Origin: Azoarcus sp.
GTDB taxonomy: Bacteria; Pseudomonadota; Gammaproteobacteria; Burkholderiales; Rhodocyclaceae
Assembly: GCA_031265765.1 (NCBI GenBank)
Contig: JAISCE010000008.1
Span: 1-44,140 of the forward strand
Direction: 5' to 3'
Length of the DNA stretch: 44,140 bases
Made by a program: the position numbers and the translations under genes. This document shows, one piece after another, positions 9,418 to 19,441 of this stretch. The notes beneath the pieces were generated by a model, which worked only from the letters and a program-made list of their open reading frames with translations, was not told the DNA's origin and ran no database searches. Position 1 is the first letter of the stretch; every line of letters begins with the position of its first letter.

Positions 9418-10980
9418 TCATGAGCCGGAGGCAGAGGACTCCGGCGCGTCAAGGAAACGCGCCATCGTCTCCTGCAAGGGCGGTTTCGCGAGCTTGCCAT
9501 CGTGATAGATCAGGACGATCGACAGCGGTCCCCCGGCAATGGACCGTTGGGCGATGTCGTCCGGGCTGATGGTGAAACGGCCCAGAAACCGGCTGGTGGG
9601 CCAATCCACATCGCCGTAGGCGAGATAGACGAGCTTGGAGCAAAACACCCGCTGCGTGCTTTCGGCATTGAAATTGAAGTCGTAGGCTTTGCCGACCTGG
9701 CGCAAGGTTTGCAGGATGACTTCGGCGCGGTCTTGCGGCGAAAGCGCGGTGTGGCGCAGCACGGCGAGATCGTCGATATTCATGAAATGCGCAAGCGTAT
9801 TCATTTCCACGCCGCTGCGCAGCGCCTCGACGATGCCGCGGCCCGCGCGGATGGCCGCCTGGTGCGGCGCGACCACTGGATGATCCCAAATGCCCAGTTC
9901 CCGCAATTCCGCTTCGCCGCCGATCCAGATGGCGGCATGGCCCCAATGGCCGGGAATGAACGTGTCGGTGAGGCGGAACGGCGTTTTTTCCAGCAGGATG
10001 TCGCCTGCCTGCAAGCGCCCGCCCACCTCCCTTGCCACTTCGGGACGGCCATCGAGTTTGCCGTGGCGCGTTTCCACCAATCCGACGGTGTTGCCGAACA
10101 AGCCGCTGGAGAGATATTCGCCGTCGTTCTTCAGGCCGACCAGGGAATCCAGCGTGATGTTGCCGAAAATCTCGAAGGTATTGCCCAGCACCTGCAAGGG
10201 CCGGCGGCGGCGAACCATATGGTACGAGGGACTTTGCTCGACGGATTGCCGCAGATAATTGGCGGCGTCGGCATAACCGGCGAAGATTTCCGCCGCCTGG
10301 GCGGCGGGCTTGCGCGCATGTTTGCGATACCACTTGACGGCGGCGCGCACCCGGCGGCGGTTTTCCGCCGAATTGAACATCACATCGGCGCGCTGCAATT
10401 CACGGGCGGAAAGACCGAATCCCAGGTCGGCCCGGTTGATATGCCGCCTGAGCGCCGGATCGTTGCGATAAAGGGAAATGGCGGACAGGTAATTGTCGTA
10501 CAGCAACAAGGCGGCGGAGACCGAGATCAGCACCCCGGCGCGGTGAATGTCTCCCGCTTCGCGCGCCGCCGCGGGCGGGCTTTGCACCCAGCATTCGTGC
10601 GCCAGCGCCCGCCGCAGGATTTCTTCCCGCTGCTTCAGCAGATTGACTGCGCCTTCATTGAGCATCTGGAGGTCTTCCCCGTTGAGCGGCGTGCCTTGGT
10701 CTTTTTTGACTTGGAGGGCGCGGTAGAGGCGAATGGCTTCCGCGCGCATGGCCAGGGCTTCTTCGGAAAGCTGGAGAAAAGAGACGAGTTCCTTTTCGAT
10801 CTCCGCCGTACTCGGCAGAGTCAAAGGGGTGTCGCAAGCGTTTTGCCGTTCGCCGGGCAAAAGTCCGGCATGGGCGGTGGCGAACAGGGCCAGTAAAAAG
10901 CCGGACAAAGCCAGCCGGAGCAGGCGGCGATCCATGAAGACGAAAAGCGCAACAGATATTCCGGCATTGCGGATACGCAT
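9418..10980 (-). CDS. Secreted permuted-papain (YiiX/NlpC-P60-like) cysteine hydrolase
   Basis: The 520-residue product has an N-terminal hydrophobic segment (about 17-38, ending ATAHAG), so it is exported or anchored. A helical middle (50-320) precedes the catalytic part: GDILLEKTPF, then GHWGHAAIWIGG with candidate base H348, and near the end RVFCSKLVYLAY with candidate nucleophile C447. His before Cys is the circularly permuted papain order of YiiX/YebB-like proteins. AAGGAG nine bases upstream supports ATG 10980; ATG 10935 would give a shorter signal. Substrate unknown (peptide or lipid amide possible). It sits between the molbindin and modE genes, which is not an expected position for this family. 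Confidence 0.75.
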   Translation of the reverse strand: MRIRNAGISVALFVFMDRRLLRLALSGFLLALFATAHAGLLPGERQNACDTPLTLPSTAEIEKELVSFLQLSEEALAMRAEAIRLYRALQVKKDQGTPLNGEDLQMLNEGAVNLLKQREEILRRALAHECWVQSPPAAAREAGDIHRAGVLISVSAALLLYDNYLSAISLYRNDPALRRHINRADLGFGLSARELQRADVMFNSAENRRRVRAAVKWYRKHARKPAAQAAEIFAGYADAANYLRQSVEQSPSYHMVRRRRPLQVLGNTFEIFGNITLDSLVGLKNDGEYLSSGLFGNTVGLVETRHGKLDGRPEVAREVGGRLQAGDILLEKTPFRLTDTFIPGHWGHAAIWIGGEAELRELGIWDHPVVAPHQAAIRAGRGIVEALRSGVEMNTLAHFMNIDDLAVLRHTALSPQDRAEVILQTLRQVGKAYDFNFNAESTQRVFCSKLVYLAYGDVDWPTSRFLGRFTISPDDIAQRSIAGGPLSIVLIYHDGKLAKPPLQETMARFLDAPESSASGS

Positions 10981-11067
10981 GGCGCAATCTCCTTTCGAGT
11001 CAGTGTTTTTCCGGCAACGAAGGCCGATATCACGTTACAGAACCTTGCCCTGGAGCAATGGATGGTT

Positions 11068-11907
11068 TCAATCCGGGGCGCATAAAATGACGGAGGATGC
11101 CTTGAATACGGCACAGGCCGGGTTGCCGGGGGCAAGCGCCAGATGGTTCACGCTCTCGTTCGAGATCACCGCGCACACGGTTTTGCCGCAGGGCAGCGCG
11201 AGCGTCACTTCGGCATTGATCGTGCCGGGGTGAATGCGGCTCACCTCGCCCCACAAATGATTTCGGGCCGTGGTGCGCATCGCTTTTTCGGTCAGGAGCA
11301 GCACGGACGAAGACTTCACCAGCGCCCAGACCTCCATGCCGATGGCCAGGCCCAGGTTTTCGGCGGATTCGCGGGTGATGACGGCGACCAGTTCATTGGC
11401 ATCGCCCAGCTTCAGGCTCACCTCATAGTCCACTTCCCCCGCCTTGAGACCGACGATCGTCCCCGTAAACTGATTGCGGGCGCTGGTTTTCATGGACATG
11501 CGTTTCAGGAGGCGGCGGAATTCCTGGAGCGTACCGGCTTCGCCTTCGTTCATGCTGGCGGTCAGGCGTTCGAGCGCGGACTGGTATTCGGCTTCCAGCG
11601 CCCGGTACAGTTCGACCATCTGGCGGCCATAATCGGTGAGTTGCGTGCCCCCGCCGTGCCTGCCGCCGGTGGCGCGCGTCACCAACGGCCTGTCGGCCAG
11701 ATTGTTCATGGTCTCCACCGCATCCCAGGCCGCCTTGTAGGAAAGCGGCACGAATTTGGCCGCCTGCGAAATGGAACCGTGCACATCGATGGCTTCCAGA
11801 AGCCGGATGCGGGTATTGCCCAGGAAAGCGCCCTGTTCTGTTTCGACCGCCAGCCGTCCGGTCAGGCGGTGTCCCTCTGGACACGCTTTGTCGGCATGTC
11901 GTCGCAT
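11068..11907 (-). CDS. modE: Molybdate-dependent transcriptional regulator ModE
   Basis: The 279-residue protein has an N-terminal winged helix-turn-helix (about 20-120). Its motifs GSISQAAKFVPLSYKAAWDAV and ATGGRHGGGTQLTDYG are the ModE/LysR-like DNA-binding hallmarks. A tandem pair of Mop/TOBE domains follows (TSARNQFTGTIV and TTARNHLWGEVS). It binds molybdate as a dimer and represses uptake genes. The minus strand just before the start contains ATCGCCATATA (11917-11907), close to a ModE half-site consensus, but without a second half; autoregulation is possible but unproven. It lies 87 nt upstream of the hydrolase gene. Confidence 0.94.
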   Translation of the reverse strand: MRRHADKACPEGHRLTGRLAVETEQGAFLGNTRIRLLEAIDVHGSISQAAKFVPLSYKAAWDAVETMNNLADRPLVTRATGGRHGGGTQLTDYGRQMVELYRALEAEYQSALERLTASMNEGEAGTLQEFRRLLKRMSMKTSARNQFTGTIVGLKAGEVDYEVSLKLGDANELVAVITRESAENLGLAIGMEVWALVKSSSVLLLTEKAMRTTARNHLWGEVSRIHPGTINAEVTLALPCGKTVCAVISNESVNHLALAPGNPACAVFKASSVILCAPD

Positions 11908-12020
11908 ATATGGCGATCCGCGAAAAAACAGATGCCGGGAGTATCTCCGAAAAAACCGGCGCTGTCAGCACGGCCTCGGCGAGATGTCGCCGGTTTTCGG
12001 GCGTATCCGGGTTTTGGGTT

Positions 12021-12833
12021 TTACGGACGTTTCCCGCCCGCCGCCTTGCGCTTGTCCCGTTCGATCAGCGCGTAGGCCGAATGGTTGTGGATCGACTCGA
12101 AGTTTTCCGATTCGACCACGTAGGCGTGGATTCTCGGCTCGGTATCGAGGAGCGCCGCAACGTCGCGCACCATGTCTTCGACGAACTTGGGATTGTCGTA
12201 GGCGCGCTCGGTAACGTATTTCTCGTCGGGGCGCTTGAGAAGGCCATAGACTTCGCACGATGCCTGGCTTTCGACGAGTTGTACGATTTCCTCTATCCAC
12301 AGGTAGCCGTTCAGGATGGCGGTCACGGTGACGTGCGAACGCTGGTTGTGCGCGCCGTAGGCGGAAATTTCCTTTGAGCACGGACACAGGCTGGTGACGG
12401 GCACGATGACCTTGACGGTGAATTCGTGGCGGCTATCTTCGGTGAGCGTGCCGATGAAGCTCACATCGTAGTCCATCAGGCTGCGCACGCCGGAGACGGG
12501 CGCGGACTTGGCGATGAAGTAAGGAAAACGCATCTCCAGATGGCCGCTTCGGGCTTCGAGGCGCTCGACCATCGCGCGCAGCATCGGCTCGAAGGATTCC
12601 ACTGACAACTCGCGTTCGTCGCGGTCGAGGATTGCAACGAAGCGCGACATGTGGGTGCCCTTGAAATTGTGGGGCAGGCCGACGTACATATTGAAGACGG
12701 CGACGGTCTGTTGGGTGCCCGCCGATTTGTCGCGGATGCGGATCGGGTGGCGGATGTTCTTGATCCCAACCTTGTCGATGGCGATGCGGCGGCGGTCGTG
12801 GGCGCTCTGGACGTCGGGAATGGGGTCGCTCAT
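12021..12833 (-). CDS. folE2: GTP cyclohydrolase FolE2 (type IB)
   Basis: The 270-residue product carries FolE2 signatures: [20 protein letters not shown], the metal/catalytic Cys region [19 protein letters not shown] and a late [17 protein letters not shown]. The enzyme converts GTP to dihydroneopterin triphosphate, the first step of folate and queuosine synthesis, using a metal site less strictly dependent on zinc than FolE. ATG 12833 overlaps the dxs stop by four bases, so it is the distal gene of the isoprenoid operon. Longer in-frame translation upstream is a dxs shadow. Confidence 0.95.
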   Translation of the reverse strand: MSDPIPDVQSAHDRRRIAIDKVGIKNIRHPIRIRDKSAGTQQTVAVFNMYVGLPHNFKGTHMSRFVAILDRDERELSVESFEPMLRAMVERLEARSGHLEMRFPYFIAKSAPVSGVRSLMDYDVSFIGTLTEDSRHEFTVKVIVPVTSLCPCSKEISAYGAHNQRSHVTVTAILNGYLWIEEIVQLVESQASCEVYGLLKRPDEKYVTERAYDNPKFVEDMVRDVAALLDTEPRIHAYVVESENFESIHNHSAYALIERDKRKAAGGKRP

Positions 12834-14707
12834 GGTTTTTCCGGTGCGCCGGGCGGGGTTTGCGCGCGGCGGACGGCGGCGGCGATGCCGTCGGCGTCGA
12901 GTCCTGTTTCGGCGAGCAGTTCGCGCTGTTCGCCATGGTCGATGTAGCGGTCGGGCAGGCCGAGCCGCAGAAGCCGTGGCCGCGCGGGGAGACTGTCGAG
13001 AACGCGGGCGACTTCCGCGCCCGCGCCGCCGATGACGGCGTTTTCTTCGATGGCGGCGAGGAGTTCGTGATCGCGCGCGAGGCTTTCGACAAGCGCCGCA
13101 TCGAGCGGTTTGACGAAGCGCATGTTGACGACCGTGGCATCCAGCGCCTCGCCCGCTTCCAGCGCGGGCGCCAGCATGCTGCCGAAGGCGAGCAGCGCCG
13201 TCTTCCTGCCGCGGCGGCGGATTTCGGCTTTGCCCAGGGGCAATGCGCACAGCGCCGCTTCGGGCGTCACGCCGGGGCCTTTGCCGCGCGGGTAGCGCAC
13301 GGCGCTTGGGCCGTCATGGCAGAGCGCGGTATGGAGCATCTGGCGGCACTCGTTTTCGTCGGCGGGCGTCATGACCAGCAGATTGGGCACGCAGGCAAGG
13401 AAGGACAGGTCGAACGCGCCGTGATGGGTCGCGCCGTCGGCTCCGACCAGCCCGCCGCGGTCGATGGCGAGCACCACGGGCAGGTTTTGCAGGGCGATGT
13501 CGTGGATGAGCTGGTCGTAAGCGCGTTGCAGGAAGGTGGAGTAGATGGCCACCACCGGGCGAAAACCTTCGCAGGCCAGCCCCGCCGCGAAGGTGAGCGC
13601 GTGCTGCTCGGCGATGCCGACGTCGTAGTAACGGTCGGGGAATTCCGCCGCGAAGCGCGTCAGGCCCGAGCCATCGCACATTGCCGGGGTAATGCCGACG
13701 ACACGCGGGTCATGCGCGGCGGCTTCGCACAGCCAGTCGCCGAAAACCTGGGTGTAGGCCGGCTGGCCGCCGGTAGCGTCCTGGATGCCGGTGAGATGAT
13801 CGAACTTGCCCACGCCGTGATAGCGGGTGGGATCGGCTTCGGCGAGTTTGTAACCCTGGCCCTTACGGGTAATGACGTGAAGGAATTGCGGCCCCTTGAA
13901 ATGGCGCAGGTTCTGCAATATCGGAATCAGGATGTCCAGGTCGTGACCGTCGATGGGGCCGAAGTAGTGAAAGCCGAATTCCTCGAACAGAGTGGCGGGC
14001 GAGCCGGGCGTGAAAATACCTTTTGCATATTCCTCCACCTTGCGCGCGAGTTCTGCCACGGGCGGGGCGACGCCGAGCACTTTCTTGCCGATGCGCCGCG
14101 CTGCGTCGTAGGGCGCCATCAGGCGCGCGAGGATGTTGGAGAGCGCGCCGACCGGCGGCGAGATCGACATCTCGTTGTCGTTGAGAATCACCAGCAGATT
14201 GGTGTCTTTCATGCTGCCGGCGTTGTTGAGCGCCTCGAAAGCCATGCCCGCCGACATGGCGCCGTCGCCGATGACCGCGACCGAGGCGCGCGTCTCCCCA
14301 CGGGCGCGGGCGGCCACAGCCATGCCGAGCGCGGCGGAAATCGAAGTCGACGAATGCGCGGTGCCGAAAGTGTCGTATTCACTTTCCAGGCGGCGCGGAA
14401 AGCCGGAGATGCCGCCGCGGCGGCGCAACTCCGCCATTGCCTCGCGCCGTCCGGTAAGTATCTTGTGGCTGTACGTCTGGTGGCCGACATCCCAAACGAT
14501 GCGGTCTTCAGGTGTGTTGAAGACGTAATGGAGGGCGATACTGAGTTCGACCGTGCCGAGGTTGGATGAGAGATGGCCGCCGGTTTTCGAGACCGATTCG
14601 ATCAGGAAGGCTCTCAGTTCGCTGGCCAGCGCGGGAAGTTCCTTGCGGTCGAGCGCGCGCAGATCGGCGGGGGATTCGATGCGGGCCAAGCAGGGATAGT
14701 CGGACAT
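12830..14707 (-). CDS. dxs: 1-Deoxy-D-xylulose-5-phosphate synthase
   Basis: The protein has about 625 residues. Thiamine-diphosphate motifs are visible: [32 protein letters not shown] with NDNEMSIS, and the transketolase-like middle [18 protein letters not shown]. It condenses pyruvate and glyceraldehyde-3-phosphate in the first step of the methylerythritol phosphate pathway. ATG 14707 ([17 protein letters not shown]) aligns with known Dxs N-termini; an in-frame TTG at 14734 is less likely. It lies 23 nt after ispA, coupling precursor supply with prenyl-chain synthesis. Confidence 0.96.
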   Translation of the reverse strand: MSDYPCLARIESPADLRALDRKELPALASELRAFLIESVSKTGGHLSSNLGTVELSIALHYVFNTPEDRIVWDVGHQTYSHKILTGRREAMAELRRRGGISGFPRRLESEYDTFGTAHSSTSISAALGMAVAARARGETRASVAVIGDGAMSAGMAFEALNNAGSMKDTNLLVILNDNEMSISPPVGALSNILARLMAPYDAARRIGKKVLGVAPPVAELARKVEEYAKGIFTPGSPATLFEEFGFHYFGPIDGHDLDILIPILQNLRHFKGPQFLHVITRKGQGYKLAEADPTRYHGVGKFDHLTGIQDATGGQPAYTQVFGDWLCEAAAHDPRVVGITPAMCDGSGLTRFAAEFPDRYYDVGIAEQHALTFAAGLACEGFRPVVAIYSTFLQRAYDQLIHDIALQNLPVVLAIDRGGLVGADGATHHGAFDLSFLACVPNLLVMTPADENECRQMLHTALCHDGPSAVRYPRGKGPGVTPEAALCALPLGKAEIRRRGRKTALLAFGSMLAPALEAGEALDATVVNMRFVKPLDAALVESLARDHELLAAIEENAVIGGAGAEVARVLDSLPARPRLLRLGLPDRYIDHGEQRELLAETGLDADGIAAAVRRAQTPPGAPEKP

Positions 14708-14730
14708 TGCGCGGAAAGGCAATCGGAAAG

Positions 14731-15618
14731 TCAAAAGGCGCGATGCGCGATGAAGTCGGCCAGTTCGGCGAGCCGGATGCCGCGTCCGCCCATCGGCGTC
14801 AACGCGGCGTGGGCTTCCGCGAGCAATTCGTCGGCGAAGCGGCGAGCATCGGCCAGACCCAGGAGGCTCACGTAAGTCGGCTTGTTGTGTTCGGCGTCCT
14901 TGCCTGCGGTCTTGCCCAAGGTAGCGGTGTCGGCGCCGGCATCGAGAATGTCGTCGACCACCTGGTAAAGCAGGCCGATTCGCTTGGCGTAGTGGTCGAG
15001 CCGCCGCCGCCGTTCGTCGTTGACGCCTTCGCCGGCCTGTCCGCCGATGAGAATGGCTGCGCGGATCAGCGCGCCGGTCTTGCGCAGATGCATGAATTCG
15101 AGTTCTTCGCGCGTCATCTCGCGCCCGACCGAGGCGATGTCGATGGCCTGGCCGCCCGCCATGCCATGCGAACCCGCCGCCATCGCCAGCAGGCGGATGG
15201 CTTCCAGTTGCCCCGCGGCGGTGGCGCTCACCGATGCTTCGGCCAGAATATGGAACGCGAGGGTCTGCAAGGCGTCGCCGACGAGCAGCGCCGTGGCTTC
15301 ATCGTATTCGACATGGACGGTGGGCTTGCCCCGGCGCAGCTTGTCGTTGTCCATGCAGGGCATGTCGTCATGGACGAGGGAATAGGCGTGGATCAACTCC
15401 ACGGCACAGGCGGCGCGGTCGAGTTGCTCCGGGCATGCGTGCGTGAGTCCGCCCGCGGCATGCACGAGCAGCGCCCGCACGCGCTTGCCACCGCTCAGGA
15501 CGGCATAGCGCATGGCCTCGTGCAATCTGTCCGGCGAGAGATCGGCGGCGGGCAACATCGCCTGCAATGCCGTTTCGGTGCGATGTTGTATGTAAGTCGA
15601 CCAATCGGTGAATTTCAT
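14731..15618 (-). CDS. ispA: Farnesyl diphosphate synthase (polyprenyl synthetase)
   Basis: The 295-residue trans-prenyltransferase has the first aspartate-rich motif DDMPCMDND, the second DDILD, and [12 protein letters not shown] for diphosphate binding. It makes farnesyl diphosphate from isopentenyl and dimethylallyl diphosphate. The gene lies between xseB (11 nt upstream) and dxs (23 nt downstream), the usual proteobacterial order. ATG 15618 ([15 protein letters not shown]) is the family-typical start. Confidence 0.95.
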   Translation of the reverse strand: MKFTDWSTYIQHRTETALQAMLPAADLSPDRLHEAMRYAVLSGGKRVRALLVHAAGGLTHACPEQLDRAACAVELIHAYSLVHDDMPCMDNDKLRRGKPTVHVEYDEATALLVGDALQTLAFHILAEASVSATAAGQLEAIRLLAMAAGSHGMAGGQAIDIASVGREMTREELEFMHLRKTGALIRAAILIGGQAGEGVNDERRRRLDHYAKRIGLLYQVVDDILDAGADTATLGKTAGKDAEHNKPTYVSLLGLADARRFADELLAEAHAALTPMGGRGIRLAELADFIAHRAF

Positions 15619-15629
15619 GATGCTCTGCC

Positions 15630-15893
15630 TCAGATGCGGGTAACGCTGTCCGGATCGATGCTGTCCGCTTCGAGCGGAACGAGCGAGTCGCCTTCGAGAA
15701 TTTCGACCTGGCGCTCCGCCGCGTTGAGTTTGTCCTGGCACTGGCGCAGCAATGCCGTGCCGCGCCGGTAATGATCGAGCGCCTGTTCGAGCGGCAAACC
15801 GCCCGTTTCCATTTGCCGGACGATGGCTTCGAGCTCCGTCATGGCGGTCTCGAAAGTATGGGCGGCAGGCACCGGTTCGGTCATGGGCGGCAT
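15630..15893 (-). CDS. xseB: Exodeoxyribonuclease VII small subunit
   Basis: The product is an 87-residue helical protein with FETAMTELEAIVRQMETGGL, LEQALDHYRRGTALLRQCQ and LNAAERQVEIL, the XseB coiled-coil pattern. It partners XseA (not in the window) in single-strand-specific DNA degradation. Starts at ATG 15893 or ATG 15884 are both possible, with no clear ribosome-binding site; the frame also extends to a TTG at 15935. It heads the xseB-ispA-dxs-folE2 unit. Confidence 0.9.
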   Translation of the reverse strand: MPPMTEPVPAAHTFETAMTELEAIVRQMETGGLPLEQALDHYRRGTALLRQCQDKLNAAERQVEILEGDSLVPLEADSIDPDSVTRI

Positions 15894-15944
15894 TGCGGGA
15901 AGAAGAGAAAGACGGCGCAGGGCGGCTGTCTTCAATATATGGGA

Positions 15945-15973
15945 AAATAACCGATCATGTATCGGGTGGTCAA
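15945..15973 (-). promoter_or_regulatory. Possible promoter for xseB-ispA-dxs-folE2
   Basis: On the minus strand, TTGACC (15973-15968) is separated by 17 bases from TTATTT (15950-15945), about 50 nt before the xseB start. The -35 is good and the -10 weak. An alternative -10 is TATATT at about 15940-15935. Confidence 0.35.
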
Positions 15974-16066
15974 ACGGCTTGCCGCTCGGAAGAAATCGTT
16001 GAATCCGAGCAGGACTCCATCGAAGCCGGAAAGGCTGCCTGTCGCCGGAATATCCTCCCGCGCCAT

Positions 16067-17023
16067 TCAGAGCAGCACGTCCTTTGAAATCCCTCGCCGC
16101 CTGAGCATCTTGCGCAGTTGTCCCAGTGCTTCCAGTTGAATCTGGCGCACCCGTTCGCGGGTAATGCCGAACTGGCTGGCGAGTTCTTCCAGCGTGAGCA
16201 CTTCGCTGTCGTCGATGCCGTAGCGGTGGCGAATGATGAAGCGTTGCTTGTCGGTCAGGGCATCGATCCAGCGGCGCAGCAGGATTTCGACTTCGGTGTT
16301 CTGGATGAGCGAATCGGGCGGATCGATGTTGTCGTCGGCGAGCGATTCGCCCACCGACAGGGAAGGGTCGATGTCGAGCGGCGCATCGAGCGAAACGGCG
16401 CGCTCGCTGAATGCAAGAATGGCGCGCACGCTATCGACGGATTTTTCGAGGCTGGATGCGATTTCCCTGACCGATGCGCCCCCTTGGGCGCTGGCCTCGA
16501 TCTTGCGCTGGGCGCGTATGATCTGGTTGAGTTCCTTGGAGATATGCACCGGCAGGCGGATTGTGCGCGACTGGTTCATGATCGCGCGCTCGATGTTCTG
16601 CCGTATCCACCAGGTCGCGTAGGTGGAAAAACGAAAACCGCGCTCCGGCTCGAACTTTTCCAGGGCATGAATGAGGCCGAGGTTGCCTTCCTCGACCAGA
16701 TCGAGCAGCGGAATGTCGCGATTGAGATAGTGTTTGGCGATATTGACCACGAGTCGCAGGTTGCGCTCGATCATGGTCTGACGCGCTTCAAAATCGCCCG
16801 CGCGCATCCGGCGGGCGAGCGCGGCTTCCTCCGCGGCGCTCAACAATGGATTGGCACCGATTTCGCTCAGGTAGCGTTGGGTGGCATCGCTGAAAAAATC
16901 CCCCTCGACAGGCGCCGACCGGCTTCCCGAGGAGAACACTTCCACCTCGGGAGGAAGATCCAGCTCCTGGCTTTCGAGGTCATCGGCACTGTCATCATCG
17001 TCAGGGCCAGCGGGTTCTTCCAT
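16067..17023 (-). CDS. rpoS: RNA polymerase sigma factor RpoS (stationary phase)
   Basis: The 318-residue sigma-70 protein has an acidic N-terminus, then region 1.2 ([20 protein letters not shown]), regions 2.1-2.4 ([19 protein letters not shown], then [20 protein letters not shown]), region 3, and region 4.2 ([19 protein letters not shown]). The RpoS-specific [15 protein letters not shown] is present. It directs general stress and stationary-phase transcription. Its place directly after nlpD (9 nt) is the classic proteobacterial context, where rpoS promoters often lie inside nlpD. Confidence 0.96.
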   Translation of the reverse strand: MEEPAGPDDDDSADDLESQELDLPPEVEVFSSGSRSAPVEGDFFSDATQRYLSEIGANPLLSAAEEAALARRMRAGDFEARQTMIERNLRLVVNIAKHYLNRDIPLLDLVEEGNLGLIHALEKFEPERGFRFSTYATWWIRQNIERAIMNQSRTIRLPVHISKELNQIIRAQRKIEASAQGGASVREIASSLEKSVDSVRAILAFSERAVSLDAPLDIDPSLSVGESLADDNIDPPDSLIQNTEVEILLRRWIDALTDKQRFIIRHRYGIDDSEVLTLEELASQFGITRERVRQIQLEALGQLRKMLRRRGISKDVLL

Positions 17024-17032
17024 GGCATTCCG

Positions 17033-17992
17033 TCAGAGAGGAGGGAGATATTTCAGCGGGTCGACCGGCTGTCCCTGTTTGCGCAACTCGAAGTGCAGCT
17101 TTGGCCGGTCGGCGTCGGTATTGCCAAGCTCGGCGATTTTCTGCCCTTGGGTAACCGTATCCTTTTCCTTCACCAGTATGGCGCGATTATGGGCATAGGC
17201 CGTTAAATAATTGTCATCATGCCTGATGATGATCATCATACCCATTCCGCGCACGGCGCTGCCGGTATAGATGACTTTGCCGCCCGCCGCGGCCACGATC
17301 GGCGTGCCGGGAGCGCCGGCAATGTCGACGCCCCGGTTGCGCAGCTTGGCGCCGCCTTCCACGGAATCGTTGAAAGTACCGATGACTTCCCCCTTGACCG
17401 GCCATATCCAGTTTCCAGCGGCAGGCTGTGCGCTGGCCGGCAGCGCGCCCGGCGGCTGTGCGGCCTCGCCCGCCGCCGGGGCTCCGGGCGAAGCCGCGGT
17501 TGGCGCGGACGCGCCGCGCGCGCGCGCCCAGGCTTCGTCCGAATACGTTTCCTTGCCGCCGAGCGGTCCGCGCTTGACGGCGGGGGGCGCGCTTTGCCCC
17601 GGAAGCGTTGTCCCGGCCACTGTGCCAGGCGGCGTCGGCGCGACCGGAACCGTTTCAGCATGCGAGGGGACGGCCTGGCCGGGTGAAACCCTCACAATCT
17701 GGCCGACTTCGAGTTGCTCCGGACGGGCGAGCCTGTTCCAGGCGACGAGATCCCGCACGGGAACACCGTACTGGCGCGAAATCGCGTACAGCGTTTCGCC
17801 CTGGCGCACGACGTGCTCGCCAGGGCCGGGACGGGCCGCCGCAGGCTGCGCGGGCGCTCTCGCGCCCGCCGACGCACCTGGCCGGGCATCGCGCACCGGC
17901 GCATTTCCTGTGTGTGTACATCCCGCAATCAGCGCGAACAGACCAGCCAGCCCCGCCAGAGCAAGGCGCTTTGCGAATGTTTCTTTATTCAT
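17033..17992 (-). CDS. nlpD: NlpD-like lipoprotein (LysM plus LytM activator of cell-wall amidase)
   Basis: The 319-residue protein has signal peptide and lipobox ALIAGC (Cys25). A LysM domain (about 58-103: GEHVVRQGETLYAISRQYGV) and a long Pro/Ala linker precede a C-terminal LytM/M23 domain. The LytM metal site is degenerate: NRGVDIAG stands where active enzymes have HxGxD. This matches NlpD, which activates amidase AmiC rather than cutting peptidoglycan; an amiC gene is present at 26.4-27.7 kb. The start overlaps the pcm stop (ATGA). Confidence 0.94.
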   Translation of the reverse strand: MNKETFAKRLALAGLAGLFALIAGCTHTGNAPVRDARPGASAGARAPAQPAAARPGPGEHVVRQGETLYAISRQYGVPVRDLVAWNRLARPEQLEVGQIVRVSPGQAVPSHAETVPVAPTPPGTVAGTTLPGQSAPPAVKRGPLGGKETYSDEAWARARGASAPTAASPGAPAAGEAAQPPGALPASAQPAAGNWIWPVKGEVIGTFNDSVEGGAKLRNRGVDIAGAPGTPIVAAAGGKVIYTGSAVRGMGMMIIIRHDDNYLTAYAHNRAILVKEKDTVTQGQKIAELGNTDADRPKLHFELRKQGQPVDPLKYLPPL

Positions 17993-18642
17993 TCCGTCCC
18001 CGTTAATAAAGGCACGAAACGCACGGCTTCGTACCAGTTTTCCTTGAAAATGCTTCCTTGCCGTTCGACCAGCAGCAATCGCTGGCCGGTATTTCCAATT
18101 GGAATCAACAACTTGCCTTCAGGTGCGAGCTGGTTTTTCAGCGCGGGCGGCACCGACAGCCCGCCCGCCGCCACGATGATGGTATCGAAAGGCGCGGCTT
18201 CCGGCAGCCCATTTGTACCATCGGCGCATTTCAACCTCAGGTTGGGCAAGCGCAAAGGGCGCAGGTTCTCGCGCGCCCGGTCGAGCAGCGTCCGCAGGCG
18301 TTCGACCGCGTAGACTTCGCTCGCTATCCGCGATAGTACGGCAGCCTGATAACCGCAGCCAGCGCCAATTTCCAGCGTGCGCCCCAATTCGCGGCCTTCG
18401 CACAAGATTTCGATCATGCGCGCGACGATGAAAGGTTGCGAGATCGTTTGTTGCAAGCCGATCGGCAGCGCGGTGTCGTCGTAAGCGCCGTAGGCCAGCC
18501 CTTTTTCGACGAAGCGGTGCCGCGGAATCGACGCCATCGCGGCGAGCACTTTTTTGTCGCGGATGCCCTGACCTTCCAGACGGTCGATCATCCTCGCGCG
18601 GGCGCGGGCGCGGTCGGCGTCGGGAATGCGCGACGGTGTCAT
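17989..18642 (-). CDS. pcm: Protein-L-isoaspartate O-methyltransferase
   Basis: The 217-residue product has LPIGLQQTISQPFIVARM (substrate loop), LEIGAGCGYQAAVLS (S-adenosylmethionine motif I) and FDTIIVAAGG (motif II). It repairs isoaspartyl residues in aged proteins. It lies ten bases after surE and overlaps nlpD by four bases, the conserved surE-pcm-nlpD-rpoS order. Confidence 0.95.
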   Translation of the reverse strand: MTPSRIPDADRARARARMIDRLEGQGIRDKKVLAAMASIPRHRFVEKGLAYGAYDDTALPIGLQQTISQPFIVARMIEILCEGRELGRTLEIGAGCGYQAAVLSRIASEVYAVERLRTLLDRARENLRPLRLPNLRLKCADGTNGLPEAAPFDTIIVAAGGLSVPPALKNQLAPEGKLLIPIGNTGQRLLLVERQGSIFKENWYEAVRFVPLLTGTE

Positions 18643-18652
18643 CGGCCCAGGC

Positions 18653-19396
18653 TCATTGCAGCAGCCAGTCGGTCACCGCACCGGACTGCGCGGTGTGGGT
18701 GAGGTCGATGCGCAGCGGCGTGATCGACACCCTTCCGTTCGCCACGGCGTGGAAATCCGTCCCCTCGCCCGCATCGGCGGCGGGCCCCGCCGCGCCGATC
18801 CAATAAACGGTTTCGTTGCGCGGCGTCGTGTCGCGCACCACCGGCTCGGCCTTGTGGCGGCGGCCCAGACGGGTCACACAGGGGGGCTTGAGTCGGTCGT
18901 AGAGCATGTCAGGCACATTGACATTGAGCAATACCGGCTCGCGGAACGGTCGCCGGACGAAGCGGTCGACAAGATCGAGCGCCACCCGCACAGCCGCCGA
19001 AAAGTCGCTGGCCTCGCGGCTGACCAGCGAGACGGCGAAAGACGGAACGCCGAGCAAATAACCTTCAGTGGCGGCAGCGACCGTGCCGGAATAAAGGGTA
19101 TCGTCACCCATGTTCGCGCCGTGGTTGACGCCGGAGATCACCATGTCGGGCAACTCGTCGAGCATGCCGGTCACGGCGAGGTGCACGCAGTCGCTCGGCG
19201 TGCCATTGACGAAGTAAAAGCCATTGGCGGCGCGCCGCAAGGTCAGGGGCCGGTCGAGGGTAAGGGAATTGCTCGCGCCGCTGCGGTCACGCTCGGGCGC
19301 CACGACCGTAACGTCCGCCACATCCGCCAGTGCTTGCGCCAGCATGGCAATCCCTGGGGCGAAATAGCCATCGTCATTACTGACCAGAATGCGCAT
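18653..19396 (-). CDS. surE: 5'/3'-nucleotidase SurE
   Basis: The 247-residue product starts [15 protein letters not shown], with catalytic Asp-Asp and metal-binding Asn/Ser in [22 protein letters not shown], and contains [10 protein letters not shown]. It is a survival-related phosphatase acting on nucleoside monophosphates, and is the first gene of the surE-pcm-nlpD-rpoS cluster. It starts 45 nt downstream of the bacteriohemerythrin stop. Confidence 0.96.
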   Translation of the reverse strand: MRILVSNDDGYFAPGIAMLAQALADVADVTVVAPERDRSGASNSLTLDRPLTLRRAANGFYFVNGTPSDCVHLAVTGMLDELPDMVISGVNHGANMGDDTLYSGTVAAATEGYLLGVPSFAVSLVSREASDFSAAVRVALDLVDRFVRRPFREPVLLNVNVPDMLYDRLKPPCVTRLGRRHKAEPVVRDTTPRNETVYWIGAAGPAADAGEGTDFHAVANGRVSITPLRIDLTHTAQSGAVTDWLLQ

Positions 19397-19441
19397 CTCG
19401 ATTTATTTGCAGGAAGTTTGTTAATACGCGAACAGAGAATG

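Noticed and set aside
11907..11917. ModE site at the modE start
   Set aside because: ATCGCCATATA resembles one half-site, but no second half at the right distance was found, so it is only mentioned, not annotated.
12860..14569. 569-codon open frame opposite dxs
   Set aside because: It lies wholly antisense to a clear dxs gene; long antisense frames are expected at this GC content.
17033..17992. NlpD as an active peptidoglycan endopeptidase
   Set aside because: The LytM zinc-site His is replaced by Asn (NRGVD), so it is read as an amidase activator instead.
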